Of a stretch of DNA of 64,000 nt, positions 1 through 8,242 are shown one piece after another. How positions within the stretch are numbered: position 1 is the stretch's first letter; every line of letters begins with the position of its first letter. Source of the DNA: an uncultured Prevotella sp. (GTDB taxonomy: Bacteria; Bacteroidota; Bacteroidia; Bacteroidales; Bacteroidaceae); the NCBI GenBank assembly GCA_944319815.1, contig CALUEX010000008.1, positions 1 to 64,000 on the forward strand. The letters run 5' to 3'. Below the pieces are notes generated by a model. The model saw only the letters and a program-made list of their open reading frames with translations, was not told the DNA's origin and ran no database searches. Both the position numbers and the translations under genes were made by a program.

Positions 1-69
1 CTTGTCGGATTCGAACCAACGACCCCGAGATTACAAATCACGTGCTCTGGCCAACTGAGCTAAAGAGGC
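1..69 (-). tRNA. tRNA-Thr (anticodon TGT), 3' end cut by window edge
   Basis: Read on the minus strand, the sequence starts GCCTCTTTAGCTCAG and runs through a D-arm, an anticodon loop TTTGTAA (anticodon TGT, threonine) and a T-arm ending GTTCGAATCC. The visible end (AAG) begins the 3' acceptor strand that would pair with the 5' GCCTCTT. The remaining 3' bases lie outside the window. The anticodon stem has one T-T mismatch. The 5' end lies only 5 nt from the 3' end of the SRP RNA on the same strand, so the two are probably co-transcribed. Confidence 0.93.
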
Positions 70-74
70 GGGGT

Positions 75-170
75 GGGCAAGCTACTTGCATCGCGCCGCT
101 ACAACCAACTACCTTTGCTGCGTTCCCGCCCTGGAGGATTCGAAGGGAGCTGGCCGTACAAGACTTGCCC
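75..170 (-). ncRNA. ffs: Signal recognition particle RNA (4.5S type)
   Basis: On the minus strand this is a roughly 96-nt RNA whose ends pair (5' GGGCAAG with 3' CTTGCCC). Its apical domain has the SRP helix 8 signature: CAGG, a GCG/CGC stem closed by a GGAA tetraloop, then AGCAA on the 3' side, matching the symmetric loop that binds Ffh. Its job is to scaffold Ffh for co-translational targeting to the membrane. The short length fits a bacterial 4.5S RNA without an Alu domain. Ends were set from the terminal stem and may be off by a few nucleotides. Confidence 0.9.
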
Positions 171-183
171 GTCTTTGCGGCTG

Positions 184-191
184 CAAAAGTA
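184..191 (-). promoter_or_regulatory. -7 promoter element for SRP RNA-tRNA-Thr
   Basis: TACTTTTG on the minus strand matches the Bacteroidetes housekeeping sigma -7 consensus TAnnTTTG and sits about 14 nt upstream of the inferred SRP RNA 5' end. The paired -33 element is not clear. Confidence 0.7.
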
Positions 192-437
192 ATAAAAAGT
201 TCAGACATCAAGGCCTTGAAACTACGCTTTTGCGTCTTTTTTAACTTATTTTCAGTTTATGGCGCAGTGCGGCAAGTAAAAATACACGACAAAATAATTT
301 TTCGTTCCAGGATTGCGGTGCAATGCTTTTTCACGCCTTACGGAAGGGCACGCAGGCTTTAACGTCCCGTTTTGCCATGTCCGCATAGCAAAACCGAGGG
401 CTTTTTCATGTGCAATAGGCACTGAAGACCATGCAAA

Positions 438-525
438 AAACGGCCTAACGGAAGACAAAAGGAGGCCTTTCAGGACGCGAGACATGGCCTTTTGCGTTGC
501 AGTTGACGGCACGTGCAACGGTTCA
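438..525. repeat. 22-bp-phased array, copy 1
   Basis: Four units start at 438, 460, 482 and 504. The units at 438, 460 and 482 have GGCC at unit positions 5-8, and those at 460 and 482 follow it with a T-run; the fourth has GGC. Degenerate units in the same phase can be followed upstream to about 328. The leader-like word TCAAGACGTTACG occurs just downstream, at about 548-560, rather than immediately upstream as in other copies. Confidence 0.7.
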
Positions 526-680
526 TAAACACAAAACGCTGGCTATCAAGACGTTACGCCAACAGCCAAAAACATCGCATTTTACGGTCAAATACCGGCT
601 ACGCCCACGGCGAAGCCCCTCACGGAGCGTCAAACGGCAATGTGCCCACATCCCGTGCGCATGGCGTTACAGCCGCAACC

Positions 681-760
681 GCATACGGCAAAACGGAAGA
701 AAACGTATCAGCCATAAGCACGTAACACGCCAAGGCCCTAACAACCGATTTGGGATAAAA
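681..760 (+). repeat. Copy of the ACCGATTTGGG dispersed repeat
   Basis: The stretch from CGGCAAAACGGAAG through CATAAGCACGTAAC to CCTAACAACCGATTTGGG aligns along its length with the reverse complement of 21383-21465, the left half of the inverted-repeat element at 21382-21584. It is therefore a diverged single-ended copy of the same element. Confidence 0.6.
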
Positions 761-806
761 AAACAAAAAAAATCCGCGGCCGGCGTTTTATGTGGCGGAA
801 AATAAG

Positions 807-814
807 TAATTTTG
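807..814 (+). promoter_or_regulatory. -7 promoter element (TAATTTTG)
   Basis: TAATTTTG matches TAnnTTTG and lies 78 bp before the DUF4199 start codon; it is the likely promoter of the 893-5346 operon. Confidence 0.65.
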
Positions 815-892
815 CAGGGATTTCTTAACATGGCAGCCTTACGGCCGGCGCTTACCGGCACGTATGGCCATGGCTACATACCGTAACGAACA

Positions 893-1438
893 ATGGCAAT
901 ACGCGAGGATTACGAACAGTTAAAGGCTTACGCACGCATTGACGGGGGCATCGTCGGCGGCTTGTGGATATTGAGTTTCGCATTCTTCATAGGCGAGTTC
1001 TACAATCCGCTGTTCGGGTTTGCATTCATTTTCGTCGGCGTGTTTTCGCTCGTGTTCGCAGCCATGCGCCTCAAGCGTTACCGCGACAACGTGGCCGACG
1101 GCGTGATTTCGTTCGGCCGCGCGCTACTTTACAGTATGCTTGTCTATTTTTACGCTGCGCTGCTGATGGCCGCCGGGCAGTTCGTTTATTTCCAGTTCAT
1201 CGACAACGGCTTCCTTACGGCGCAGTATGCCGAAATAGTGAACTCGTCAGAATACAAGGCCATGCTTACGGCCTACGGTGCGACGACCGACGATATGCAG
1301 ATGCTGATTGACAACCTTGAGGCACTGCGCCCGATAGACATCGCCTTGCAGTTCTTCACGACGAACATAATGCTCGGCTTCTTTGTCAGCCTGCCCATAG
1401 CAGTGATGCTCAAGTCGAACCGCAAGAGAAGATTTTAG
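893..1438 (+). CDS. DUF4199 family inner-membrane protein
   Basis: A 181-residue protein with four predicted membrane segments (about residues 20-40, 44-64, 82-106 and 150-174), a short charged amino end and a basic tail (KSNRKRRF). Overall pattern and length match the DUF4199 family of Bacteroidota, whose biochemical role is not known. It is first in a run of same-strand genes and 55 bp before a GT2 glycosyltransferase. DUF4199 and a GT2 enzyme are often neighbours in this phylum, which suggests a shared envelope role (inference). The ATG at 893 is downstream of a good promoter element; no strong Shine-Dalgarno is visible, which is usual in this phylum. Confidence 0.85.
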   Translation: MAIREDYEQLKAYARIDGGIVGGLWILSFAFFIGEFYNPLFGFAFIFVGVFSLVFAAMRLKRYRDNVADGVISFGRALLYSMLVYFYAALLMAAGQFVYFQFIDNGFLTAQYAEIVNSSEYKAMLTAYGATTDDMQMLIDNLEALRPIDIALQFFTTNIMLGFFVSLPIAVMLKSNRKRRF

Positions 1439-1493
1439 CCGGACCTGCAATCAAGGTTGCGGCCTCGACATAATTAACTTAAAACATGAAGAG

Positions 1494-2456
1494 ATGGACA
1501 TTTCCGTCGTTATACCCTTATATAATGAAGAAGAATCCCTGCCCGAGCTGTACGCATGGATTGAGCGCGTGATGAAGGCCAACGGCTTCACTTACGAGGT
1601 GATATTCATCAATGACGGCTCGACAGACGGCTCGTGGAAGGTCATTGAGAAGCTGAGCAGCGGCAACGAATGCGTAAAAGGCATCAAGTTCCGCCGCAAC
1701 TACGGCAAGAGCCCGGCCCTGTATTGCGGCTTCAAGGAGGCTCAGGGCGACGTGGTAATAACAATGGACGCCGACCTGCAAGACTCTCCTGACGAAATTC
1801 CGGAGCTGTACAGAATGATAAAGGAAGACGGCTACGACCTCGTGTCAGGATATAAGCAGAAACGTTACGACCCGTTGTCGAAAACCATACCGACAAAGCT
1901 GTTCAACGCCACGGCGCGCAAAATAAGCGGAATAAAGAACCTGCACGACTTCAACTGCGGCCTCAAGGCATACCGCCGCGACGTCGTGAAGAACATCGAA
2001 GTGTACGGCGAGATGCACCGCTATATCCCCTACTTGGCCAAGAATGCCGGCTTCACGAGGATTGGCGAGAAGGTCGTGCACCACCAGGCGCGCAAGTACG
2101 GCAAGTCGAAGTTCGGCCTCAACCGCTTCTTCAACGGCTACTTAGACCTCATTACGCTGTGGTTCCTGGGCAGCTTCGGGCGCAAGCCTATGCACGTGTT
2201 CGGCTTCCTGGGCACCATCGTGTTCTTCATCGGCTTGGTGTCAGCCATCATTATTGGCGTTGACAAACTGTATTCGCTCGCCCATGGCATACCGCAAAGG
2301 CTTGTTACCGAATCGCCTTACTTCTACATCGCACTCACGATGATGATGATAGGAACGCAACTCTTCCTCGCAGGTTTCCTTGGCGACTTGATAAGCCGCA
2401 ACTCAACGGACAGGAACGACTATCAAATCGAAGAAAAAATCAGATGCGGAAAATAG
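1494..2456 (+). CDS. GT2 family glycosyltransferase, polyprenyl-phosphate sugar transferase type
   Basis: 320 residues. The N-terminal GT-A domain opens with ISVVIPLYNEEESLPELY, has the nucleotide-sugar/metal site around DADLQDSPDEIP (about residue 92), and the KYGKSKFGLNRF motif near residue 200 that precedes the membrane region in GtrB/DPM1-like enzymes. Two hydrophobic segments follow (about 230-255 and 280-305). Such enzymes move a sugar from a nucleotide donor to a polyprenyl phosphate at the cytoplasmic face of the membrane; the sugar cannot be read from sequence. The 3' end overlaps the next gene by 13 bp, indicating translational coupling. Confidence 0.9.
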   Translation: MDISVVIPLYNEEESLPELYAWIERVMKANGFTYEVIFINDGSTDGSWKVIEKLSSGNECVKGIKFRRNYGKSPALYCGFKEAQGDVVITMDADLQDSPDEIPELYRMIKEDGYDLVSGYKQKRYDPLSKTIPTKLFNATARKISGIKNLHDFNCGLKAYRRDVVKNIEVYGEMHRYIPYLAKNAGFTRIGEKVVHHQARKYGKSKFGLNRFFNGYLDLITLWFLGSFGRKPMHVFGFLGTIVFFIGLVSAIIIGVDKLYSLAHGIPQRLVTESPYFYIALTMMMIGTQLFLAGFLGDLISRNSTDRNDYQIEEKIRCGK

Positions 2457-2959
2457 TGGAAAACAAGTTTCGTGCACTGCCTTTCCTCGCAGTCGCAGCA
2501 ATGTTGCTGGCCGTATCCTGCGCCTCAATCGACTGCCCGATGAACAGTCTCGTCTACACGCAGTACCAGCTTCGCACTCCCGGAGGAGCCGTTGACACAC
2601 TTGCCGACACGCTCACAATATCTACGACACGAACCGACGGATACGACTCGGTACTGATAAACAAGAACGTTGCGACAACCGAGTTCTCGTTGCCCATAAG
2701 CTACTCGCAGCCCGAAGACGTTTTCTTCATTGAGACAAAGGACTCAGTGTTGAAGAACAGCATATTCGACACAATCACCGTCACCAAGGAAGACTATCCC
2801 CACTTCGAGTCGGTTGACTGCTCGCCGGCATTCTTCCACACAATAACGGGTGTCAACTGCACGCACAACGTCATCGACTCTGTCGTCATCGTAAATCCCG
2901 ACGTTAATTATGACACATCCCAAAAGCATTTTTACATATATTTCAAGCATCGCGATTAG
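2444..2959 (+). CDS. DUF6452 family lipoprotein
   Basis: 171 residues with a lipoprotein signal peptide: basic start MRKIVENKFR, a hydrophobic core, and a lipobox LAVSC with the acylated cysteine at residue 26. The mature part has a CASIDCPM start and a beta-rich pattern typical of DUF6452, a Bacteroidota family of unknown function. It starts inside the end of the glycosyltransferase gene and overlaps the DUF6048 gene by 50 bp; these two uncharacterised families are usually paired, so they may form one envelope complex (inference). Confidence 0.8.
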   Translation: MRKIVENKFRALPFLAVAAMLLAVSCASIDCPMNSLVYTQYQLRTPGGAVDTLADTLTISTTRTDGYDSVLINKNVATTEFSLPISYSQPEDVFFIETKDSVLKNSIFDTITVTKEDYPHFESVDCSPAFFHTITGVNCTHNVIDSVVIVNPDVNYDTSQKHFYIYFKHRD

Positions 2960-3596
2960 CCTGTTGATGCTCGTCCCTGCCGACGCCAGCGCCCAGGACA
3001 AGGCCGACGTGGCGAAAAGCGACAGCGTCCCGCTATTCAACGGTTTCGCCGTATCGGTTGACCTCGTAGGCCCAATACAGATGCTCATCGGCGACTACGG
3101 GCAATACGAAGCCGCGGTCAGGGTGAACCTGAAAGACAGGTACTTCCCTACCGTCGAGCTGGGAATAGGGAAAGCCGACCATGACGACGACGCCACCAAC
3201 ATCAAGTATAAGACAACGGCACCATACGCAAAAATAGGGGTTGACTTCAACCTCTTGAAAAACAAGCACGACATATACAGACTTTTCGCCGGCGTGAGAT
3301 ACGCCTTCACTTCATACAAATACGACCTGTCACACCCCGGTATGGAAGACCCCGTATGGGGCGGCACCGTACCTTACGGGGCCGAAGGCGTGAAATGCTC
3401 ATGCCAATGGGTTGAGGCCTTGATTGGCGTGGATGCGAAGATGTGGGGCCCCGTGCATTTAGGGTGGAGCGTGAGATACCGTAGCCGACTGTCATACAAC
3501 GACGGCGACCTCGGCAACTCGTGGTACGTACCGGGCTTCGGGGAAAGCGGAGGCAGCAACATCGGCGGGACATTCAACATAACGATTGACATCTGA
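2910..3596 (+). CDS. DUF6048 family outer-membrane protein
   Basis: 228 residues. A signal peptide (MTHPKSIFTYISSIAISLLM... cleavage after ...DASAQ) is followed by alternating strands ending in a short barrel-like C-terminus (GGTFNITIDI), consistent with an outer-membrane beta protein. It matches DUF6048. The 50-bp overlap with the preceding gene is long, and a later ATG at 2967 exists, but that would remove the charged part of the signal peptide, so 2910 was kept. The function is unknown. Confidence 0.8.
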   Translation: MTHPKSIFTYISSIAISLLMLVPADASAQDKADVAKSDSVPLFNGFAVSVDLVGPIQMLIGDYGQYEAAVRVNLKDRYFPTVELGIGKADHDDDATNIKYKTTAPYAKIGVDFNLLKNKHDIYRLFAGVRYAFTSYKYDLSHPGMEDPVWGGTVPYGAEGVKCSCQWVEALIGVDAKMWGPVHLGWSVRYRSRLSYNDGDLGNSWYVPGFGESGGSNIGGTFNITIDI

Positions 3597-3636
3597 CAAT
3601 GCCAACGAGGCCGTTCCAAATAAAAATTAGGACAAA

Positions 3637-4656
3637 ATGAAAAGCAAAAAGAAACTCCTGTTGCAATCGGCATTCCTCGCATTCCTGATTATCGGCACGG
3701 TTATCATCGTGCGACAGCAACGCTCCACGCCATACCAAAAGGACACGGGCTTCATCTTCGGCACCGTGTATAACATAACATACCAATACGACAAGAGCCT
3801 GAAAGCCGACATAGAGGCGGAGCTCAAGAAAGTGGACGGCTCGCTTTCGCCTTTCAACAAGCACTCCATAATAACGAAAATCAACCGGAACGAAGATGTC
3901 ACGGTTGACAAGATGTTCGCTGACGTGTTCAACCTTGCACGGCAAATATCCACGGAGACCGACGGAGCCTTTGACATAACGGTGGCCCCGCTGGTGAACG
4001 CCTGGGGCTTCGGCTTCAAGAACGACACCCAGCCGACAAGGCACGCCATAGACAGCCTGAAGCAGCTTACAGGATACATGAAGGTCAGCCTCGACGGGAT
4101 GAAAGTGTCAAAGAAAGACCCTCGCATGATGCTCGACTGTAGCGCAATAGCCAAAGGCTACGCCTGCGACGTGGTTGCCGAATACCTACGCAAGCGCGGC
4201 ATAGAGAACTTCATGGTCGAGATTGGCGGCGAAATAGTGACGCAGGGCATCAACGAAAAGCGGCTGCCATGGAAAATAGGCGTCACCAAGCCCGTTGACG
4301 ACTCGCTGAACACGAACCAGGAACTGCAGACCGTGCTAAACGTGACAAACAAGGCAATGGCCACAAGCGGCAACTACCGCAACTTCTACTACAAGAACGG
4401 CAAGAAGTACGCCCACACCATCGACCCCGTAACCGGATACCCCGTACAGCACAACATACTGTCGGCCACCGTCATCGCAGACAACTGCGCCACGGCCGAC
4501 GCTTACGCCACGGCATTCATGGTGATGGGGCTCGACAAGGCAAAGGCCGTGCTGGGCCGGCATCCAGAGCTGATGGCATACTTCATCTACTCAGACAAGA
4601 ACGGGAACAACGCCGTGTGGTTCTCGCCAACGATGAGGGACAAGATTGTAGAATAG
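3637..4656 (+). CDS. apbE: FAD:protein FMN transferase (ApbE)
   Basis: 339 residues. An N-terminal membrane anchor (residues 7-25, no lipobox cysteine) leads into an ApbE domain: GTVYNITY near residue 43, DGAFDITVAPLVNAWGFG near 108, LDCSAIAKGYACD near 167, EIGGEI near 193, HTIDPVTGYP near 255 and the metal-binding ADAYATAFMVMG near 287. ApbE covalently attaches FMN to threonine in periplasmic or extracytoplasmic domains such as Na+-NQR/RNF subunits. No flavinylation target lies in this window. It is followed after 18 bp by a Crp/Fnr regulator. Confidence 0.93.
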   Translation: MKSKKKLLLQSAFLAFLIIGTVIIVRQQRSTPYQKDTGFIFGTVYNITYQYDKSLKADIEAELKKVDGSLSPFNKHSIITKINRNEDVTVDKMFADVFNLARQISTETDGAFDITVAPLVNAWGFGFKNDTQPTRHAIDSLKQLTGYMKVSLDGMKVSKKDPRMMLDCSAIAKGYACDVVAEYLRKRGIENFMVEIGGEIVTQGINEKRLPWKIGVTKPVDDSLNTNQELQTVLNVTNKAMATSGNYRNFYYKNGKKYAHTIDPVTGYPVQHNILSATVIADNCATADAYATAFMVMGLDKAKAVLGRHPELMAYFIYSDKNGNNAVWFSPTMRDKIVE

Positions 4657-4674
4657 ACAACACCACGCCAGACG

Positions 4675-5346
4675 ATGCCTAACACCACGCTGCAAGAGCG
4701 GCTGCTCGAACTGCCGCTATTCCAGGGCATGAGCAAGGGAGACCTTGCACAAGTAGCATCCACGACCAAATTCGTCAACATTGCCGTGGTGAAGGGCAAG
4801 ACCGTTGTAGATGAAGGAGAGGCTTGCGACAGGCTTTTGTTCCTCGTAAAAGGCACGATACACGCAACGGCCCGTGCCGACGACAACGGCTACTCGATAA
4901 CCGAGACGTTCCAAGCCCCCGAGATATTGCAACCCGAGCGAATATTCGGCCTTACGCAGCGATACACGCGCTCGTTCAAGGCGGCTACCGACTGCAACTT
5001 CATCAGCCTAAGCAAGATGGAGACCTTGGCACTGGCCGACAAATACGAGATATTCAGGCTCAACATCCTCAACATAATCTGCACAAGGTCGCAACGCCTG
5101 ACGCGCTTCCCGTGGCGCACGCAGCCGAAGGACATCCGCCACAAGATAGCACGGTTCGTCGAGACCAGGTGCCTCCGCCCTGCCGGGGAAAAGATGGTGC
5201 ACATCAAGATGGAACGCCTCGCCGCGGAAATAGGCGAAAGCCGCCTCAACGTCTCGCGCGAGCTCAACGGCATGGCGGCAAGGAACGCAATATCGCTAAG
5301 GCGCGGCGAAATACACATATTCGCGCTTGAAAAGCTCATAATGTAG
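4675..5346 (+). CDS. Crp/Fnr family transcriptional regulator
   Basis: 223 residues. An N-terminal cyclic-nucleotide-binding-like beta domain (about 10-125) is followed by a winged helix-turn-helix with RLAAEIGESRLNVSRELNGM near residue 183, typical of Crp. No FNR-type cysteine cluster is seen, so oxygen sensing through an iron-sulfur cluster is unlikely; the effector is unknown. It is the last gene of the operon that begins at 893. Confidence 0.88.
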   Translation: MPNTTLQERLLELPLFQGMSKGDLAQVASTTKFVNIAVVKGKTVVDEGEACDRLLFLVKGTIHATARADDNGYSITETFQAPEILQPERIFGLTQRYTRSFKAATDCNFISLSKMETLALADKYEIFRLNILNIICTRSQRLTRFPWRTQPKDIRHKIARFVETRCLRPAGEKMVHIKMERLAAEIGESRLNVSRELNGMAARNAISLRRGEIHIFALEKLIM

Positions 5347-5384
5347 CCCGTTATAAATTCAGGCATTTACTACCGTAATGCAAA

Positions 5385-5472
5385 AGGTGGCATTTCGTCT
5401 TACGAAACGCCACCTTTTGCGTTCCAATATGCCATCTTTTGCAACGCAATATGCCACGAACGGCAAACTGCC
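5385..5472. repeat. 22-bp-phased array, copy 2
   Basis: Four consecutive 22-bp units start at 5385, 5407, 5429 and 5451 (AGGTGGCATTTCG..., ACGCCACCTTTTGC..., ATGCCATCTTTTGC..., ATGCCACGAACGGC...). Units 1 and 2 can pair as a hairpin. The upstream flank contains ATTCAGGCATTTAC, which resembles the leader of copy 7. Confidence 0.85.
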
Positions 5473-5607
5473 TGGCAGTCAACGTGATGCAAGGTTGTGC
5501 CAAGACGTGCCGGAGAAAAGGCCTCAACACCGCACGGAAACAAAAAAACAGCAGGTAAATAATAGTTAAAAATATAAACGCATACGACACACAATAAATA
5601 AAATTGC

Positions 5608-5615
5608 TACCTTTG
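5608..5615 (+). promoter_or_regulatory. -7 promoter element (TACCTTTG)
   Basis: TACCTTTG matches TAnnTTTG. It predicts transcription starting near 5622, which makes the ATG at 5625 almost leaderless and favours the ATG at 5643 for the M3 peptidase. Confidence 0.7.
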
Positions 5616-5642
5616 TAATCAAAAATGGAGAAAGACGTCAGT

Positions 5643-7751
5643 ATGAATGAAAATACAACAAAAGGACAACGGATAAATCCTTTTTTTGAACCTTACAACA
5701 CTCCGCACGACACAGTACCTTTCGATAAAATCAAGCTGGAAGACTTCGAGGAAGCCTTCATGGAGGGTATACGCCGCGACGACGAACAAATAGAAAAGAC
5801 TATCAACAATCCCGACAAGCCGACGTTCGACAACACAATAATCAACGCCGAGGAGGACAAGGACGGATACTATGACTTGCTGTCGCGGGTGTCGAACGTC
5901 TTTTCCAATCTTCTTAGTGCCGAGACCAACGACGAGCTTGACGCCTTGGCGCAGAAGATGCAACCCATACTGACGAAACACGCCAACGACGTGAGGCTGA
6001 ACAAGCGCCTGTTCGAGCGCATAAAGGCCGTGCACCGCCACCACCGCAAGCTGACGGACGAGGAGAAGCGGCTGCTCGACAACTGCTACGACGGCTTCGT
6101 GCGCAGCGGTGCGCTGCTCGACGATGACGGCAAGGAGCGCTTGCGCAAGCTGACGGAGGAGGCCGGTATGCTGTCGTTACAGTTCTCGCAGAACCTCCTG
6201 AAGGAGAACAAGGCCTACAAGCTGCACATAACCGACGAGACACAGCTTGACGGACTGCCCGACACGGCACGCGAGGCTGCGGCTACGACGGCCAAGGAGC
6301 AGGGCTTGGAGGGATGGGTGTTCACCCTCGACTACCCGAGCTACAGCCCGTTCATGACATACGCCACCAACCGCGAACTGCGCCGGCAGATGTACATGGC
6401 GCGTAACACCGTGTGCACGCACGACAACGCGGAGAACAACCTTGAAATATGCAAGCGCCTCGTCAACCTGCGCAGGGAGATAGCGCAGCTGCTTGGCTAC
6501 AAGACTTACGCCGACTATGTGCTGAAACACCGCATGGCGGGCACGGCGCGCAACGTCTACAAACTGCTCGACGACCTTATCGAAGCCTACAAACCCACGG
6601 CAGAGAAGGAGGTGGAGGCCATATCGAAAATGGCAAGGAAGATGGAGGGAAAGAACTTTAAGGTAGAGCCGTGGGACTTCAGCTACTACTCACACAAGCT
6701 GCAACTCAAGAAGTTCGACCTCGACTCGGAAATGCTCCGCCCTTACTTCGAGTTGTCAAACGTCATAAAAGGCGTCTTCGGACTGGCCAACCGCCTGTAT
6801 GGCATAACGTTCAAGGAAAACAAGGACATTCCCGTTTACCACCAAGACGTCAAGGCTTACGAAGTGTTCGACAAGGACGGGACGTACCTCGCCGTGTTCT
6901 ACGCCGACTTCTTCCCGCGCAAGGGCAAGCAAGGCGGCGCGTGGATGACCGAGTTCCAGGGGCAGTGGATTGACCGCAAGGGCGTCAACGTGCGTCCGCA
7001 CGTCAGCGTGGTGATGAACTTAACAAAACCCACCGACGAGAAACCGGCCCTGCTTACGCTTGGTGAGGTAGAGACATTCCTGCACGAGTTCGGCCATTCC
7101 CTCCACGGAATGTTCGCCAACACGCGCTTCGAGAGCCTGTCGGGCACGAACGTCTGGTGGGATTTCGTAGAGCTGCCGTCGCAGTTTATGGAAAATTACT
7201 CCGTGGAAAAAGACTTCCTGCGCACCTTCGCCTTCCACTACCAGACGGGCGAACCGCTACCCGACGAGCTTATCGGCCGCATCGTCAAAAGCCGCAACTT
7301 CATGGCCGCATACGCTTGCTTGCGGCAAGTCAGCTTCGGACTGCTTGACATGGCATACTACACAAAGAAGCAACCGTTCACCGACGACATAATTCCGTTT
7401 GAGAAAAAAGCCTGGGCCAAGGCCATGGTTACGGAGCAACTCGACGACACTTGCATGACGGTGCAGTTCAGCCACATCATGTCCGGGGGCTACGCCGCTG
7501 GCTACTACAGCTACAAGTGGGCCGAAGTGCTCGATGCCGATGCCTTCAGCGTGTTCAAGAAACACGGCATATTCGACCGCAAGACGGCACAAAGTTTCCG
7601 CGACAACATCCTGTCACGTGGCGGCACGGAGCACCCTATGACGCTCTACAGACGCTTCCGTGGCGGCGAACCGACCATCGACGCCCTGCTGAAAAGGAAC
7701 GGGATTAAGAAAGCGAGAAAAGAAGAAAGCAAAAGGAAGAGAAAGCAATAA
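5643..7751 (+). CDS. M3 family metallopeptidase (dipeptidyl carboxypeptidase/oligopeptidase A type)
   Basis: 702 residues from the ATG at 5643, which has a purine-rich stretch (GGAGAAAG) upstream; an in-frame ATG at 5625 would add six residues but lies at the predicted transcription start. The zinc site HEFGHSLHG is near residue 484, with the downstream glutamate about 25 residues later in FVELPSQFMENY. Length and architecture match the M3A peptidases Dcp and OpdA, which degrade short peptides. No signal peptide is seen, so it is probably cytoplasmic. The tail is strongly basic (KKARKEESKRKRKQ). Confidence 0.92.
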   Translation: MNENTTKGQRINPFFEPYNTPHDTVPFDKIKLEDFEEAFMEGIRRDDEQIEKTINNPDKPTFDNTIINAEEDKDGYYDLLSRVSNVFSNLLSAETNDELDALAQKMQPILTKHANDVRLNKRLFERIKAVHRHHRKLTDEEKRLLDNCYDGFVRSGALLDDDGKERLRKLTEEAGMLSLQFSQNLLKENKAYKLHITDETQLDGLPDTAREAAATTAKEQGLEGWVFTLDYPSYSPFMTYATNRELRRQMYMARNTVCTHDNAENNLEICKRLVNLRREIAQLLGYKTYADYVLKHRMAGTARNVYKLLDDLIEAYKPTAEKEVEAISKMARKMEGKNFKVEPWDFSYYSHKLQLKKFDLDSEMLRPYFELSNVIKGVFGLANRLYGITFKENKDIPVYHQDVKAYEVFDKDGTYLAVFYADFFPRKGKQGGAWMTEFQGQWIDRKGVNVRPHVSVVMNLTKPTDEKPALLTLGEVETFLHEFGHSLHGMFANTRFESLSGTNVWWDFVELPSQFMENYSVEKDFLRTFAFHYQTGEPLPDELIGRIVKSRNFMAAYACLRQVSFGLLDMAYYTKKQPFTDDIIPFEKKAWAKAMVTEQLDDTCMTVQFSHIMSGGYAAGYYSYKWAEVLDADAFSVFKKHGIFDRKTAQSFRDNILSRGGTEHPMTLYRRFRGGEPTIDALLKRNGIKKARKEESKRKRKQ

Positions 7752-7795
7752 AGTGATAAGGCGCGTCAAGGCCTTACCGTTTAAACCATACAACC

Positions 7796-8242
7796 ATGAA
7801 CGGAAACGACAACAAGCAACTCCTGTTAGACCTGCGCTACCTGCGTATGGCGCGCATCTGGGCCGAAAACAGCTACTGCGAACGGCGCAAGGTGGGCGCA
7901 CTCGTAGTCAAGGACAAGATGATAATCAGCGACGGATACAACGGAACGCCGAGCGGATTTGAGAATGTGTGCGAAGACGAGAACAACATAACCAAGCCAT
8001 ACGTGCTGCACGCCGAGGCCAACGCTATCACGAAACTGGCTCGAAGCTCGAACAACAGCGACGGCTCGACGCTCTACGTCACGGCCGCACCTTGCATAGA
8101 ATGCTCCAAGCTCATAATACAGGCCGGGATAAAGCGCGTTGTCTACGGCGAGAAATACCGCCTTGAAGACGGAATAAACCTTCTGAAGAAGGCCAACATT
8201 GAAGTAGTTTACTTAACTCCAGACGAATATGAAGCCAAATAA
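7796..8242 (+). CDS. dCMP/cytidine deaminase family protein (ComEB-like)
   Basis: 148 residues with the zinc deaminase motifs HAEANAI (near residue 70) and PCIECSKLI (near 98). The N-terminal RRKVGALVV and NGTPSGFENVCED segments are characteristic of deoxycytidylate deaminases. The expected reaction is dCMP to dUMP, feeding dTTP synthesis. The gene overlaps the following S41 protease by 14 bp. Confidence 0.88.
   Translation: MNGNDNKQLLLDLRYLRMARIWAENSYCERRKVGALVVKDKMIISDGYNGTPSGFENVCEDENNITKPYVLHAEANAITKLARSSNNSDGSTLYVTAAPCIECSKLIIQAGIKRVVYGEKYRLEDGINLLKKANIEVVYLTPDEYEAK

Larger units (their letters stand above)
192..806. other. Gene-free region, about 600 bp
   Basis: No credible gene is visible; the short reading frames here lack ribosome binding sites and family resemblance. 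The region holds one 22-bp-phased array (438-525, with weaker units in the same phase back to about 328) and a copy of the ACCGATTTGGG repeat (681-760). Confidence 0.6.

Noticed and set aside
252-861. Several short open frames in the first gene-free region
   Set aside because: They overlap one another on both strands, run through repeats, and lack ribosome binding sites or recognisable domains.
5385-5472. The 22-bp arrays as CRISPR arrays
   Set aside because: Units are degenerate and directly abut without unique spacers, arrays have only four units, and there are no cas genes in the window.
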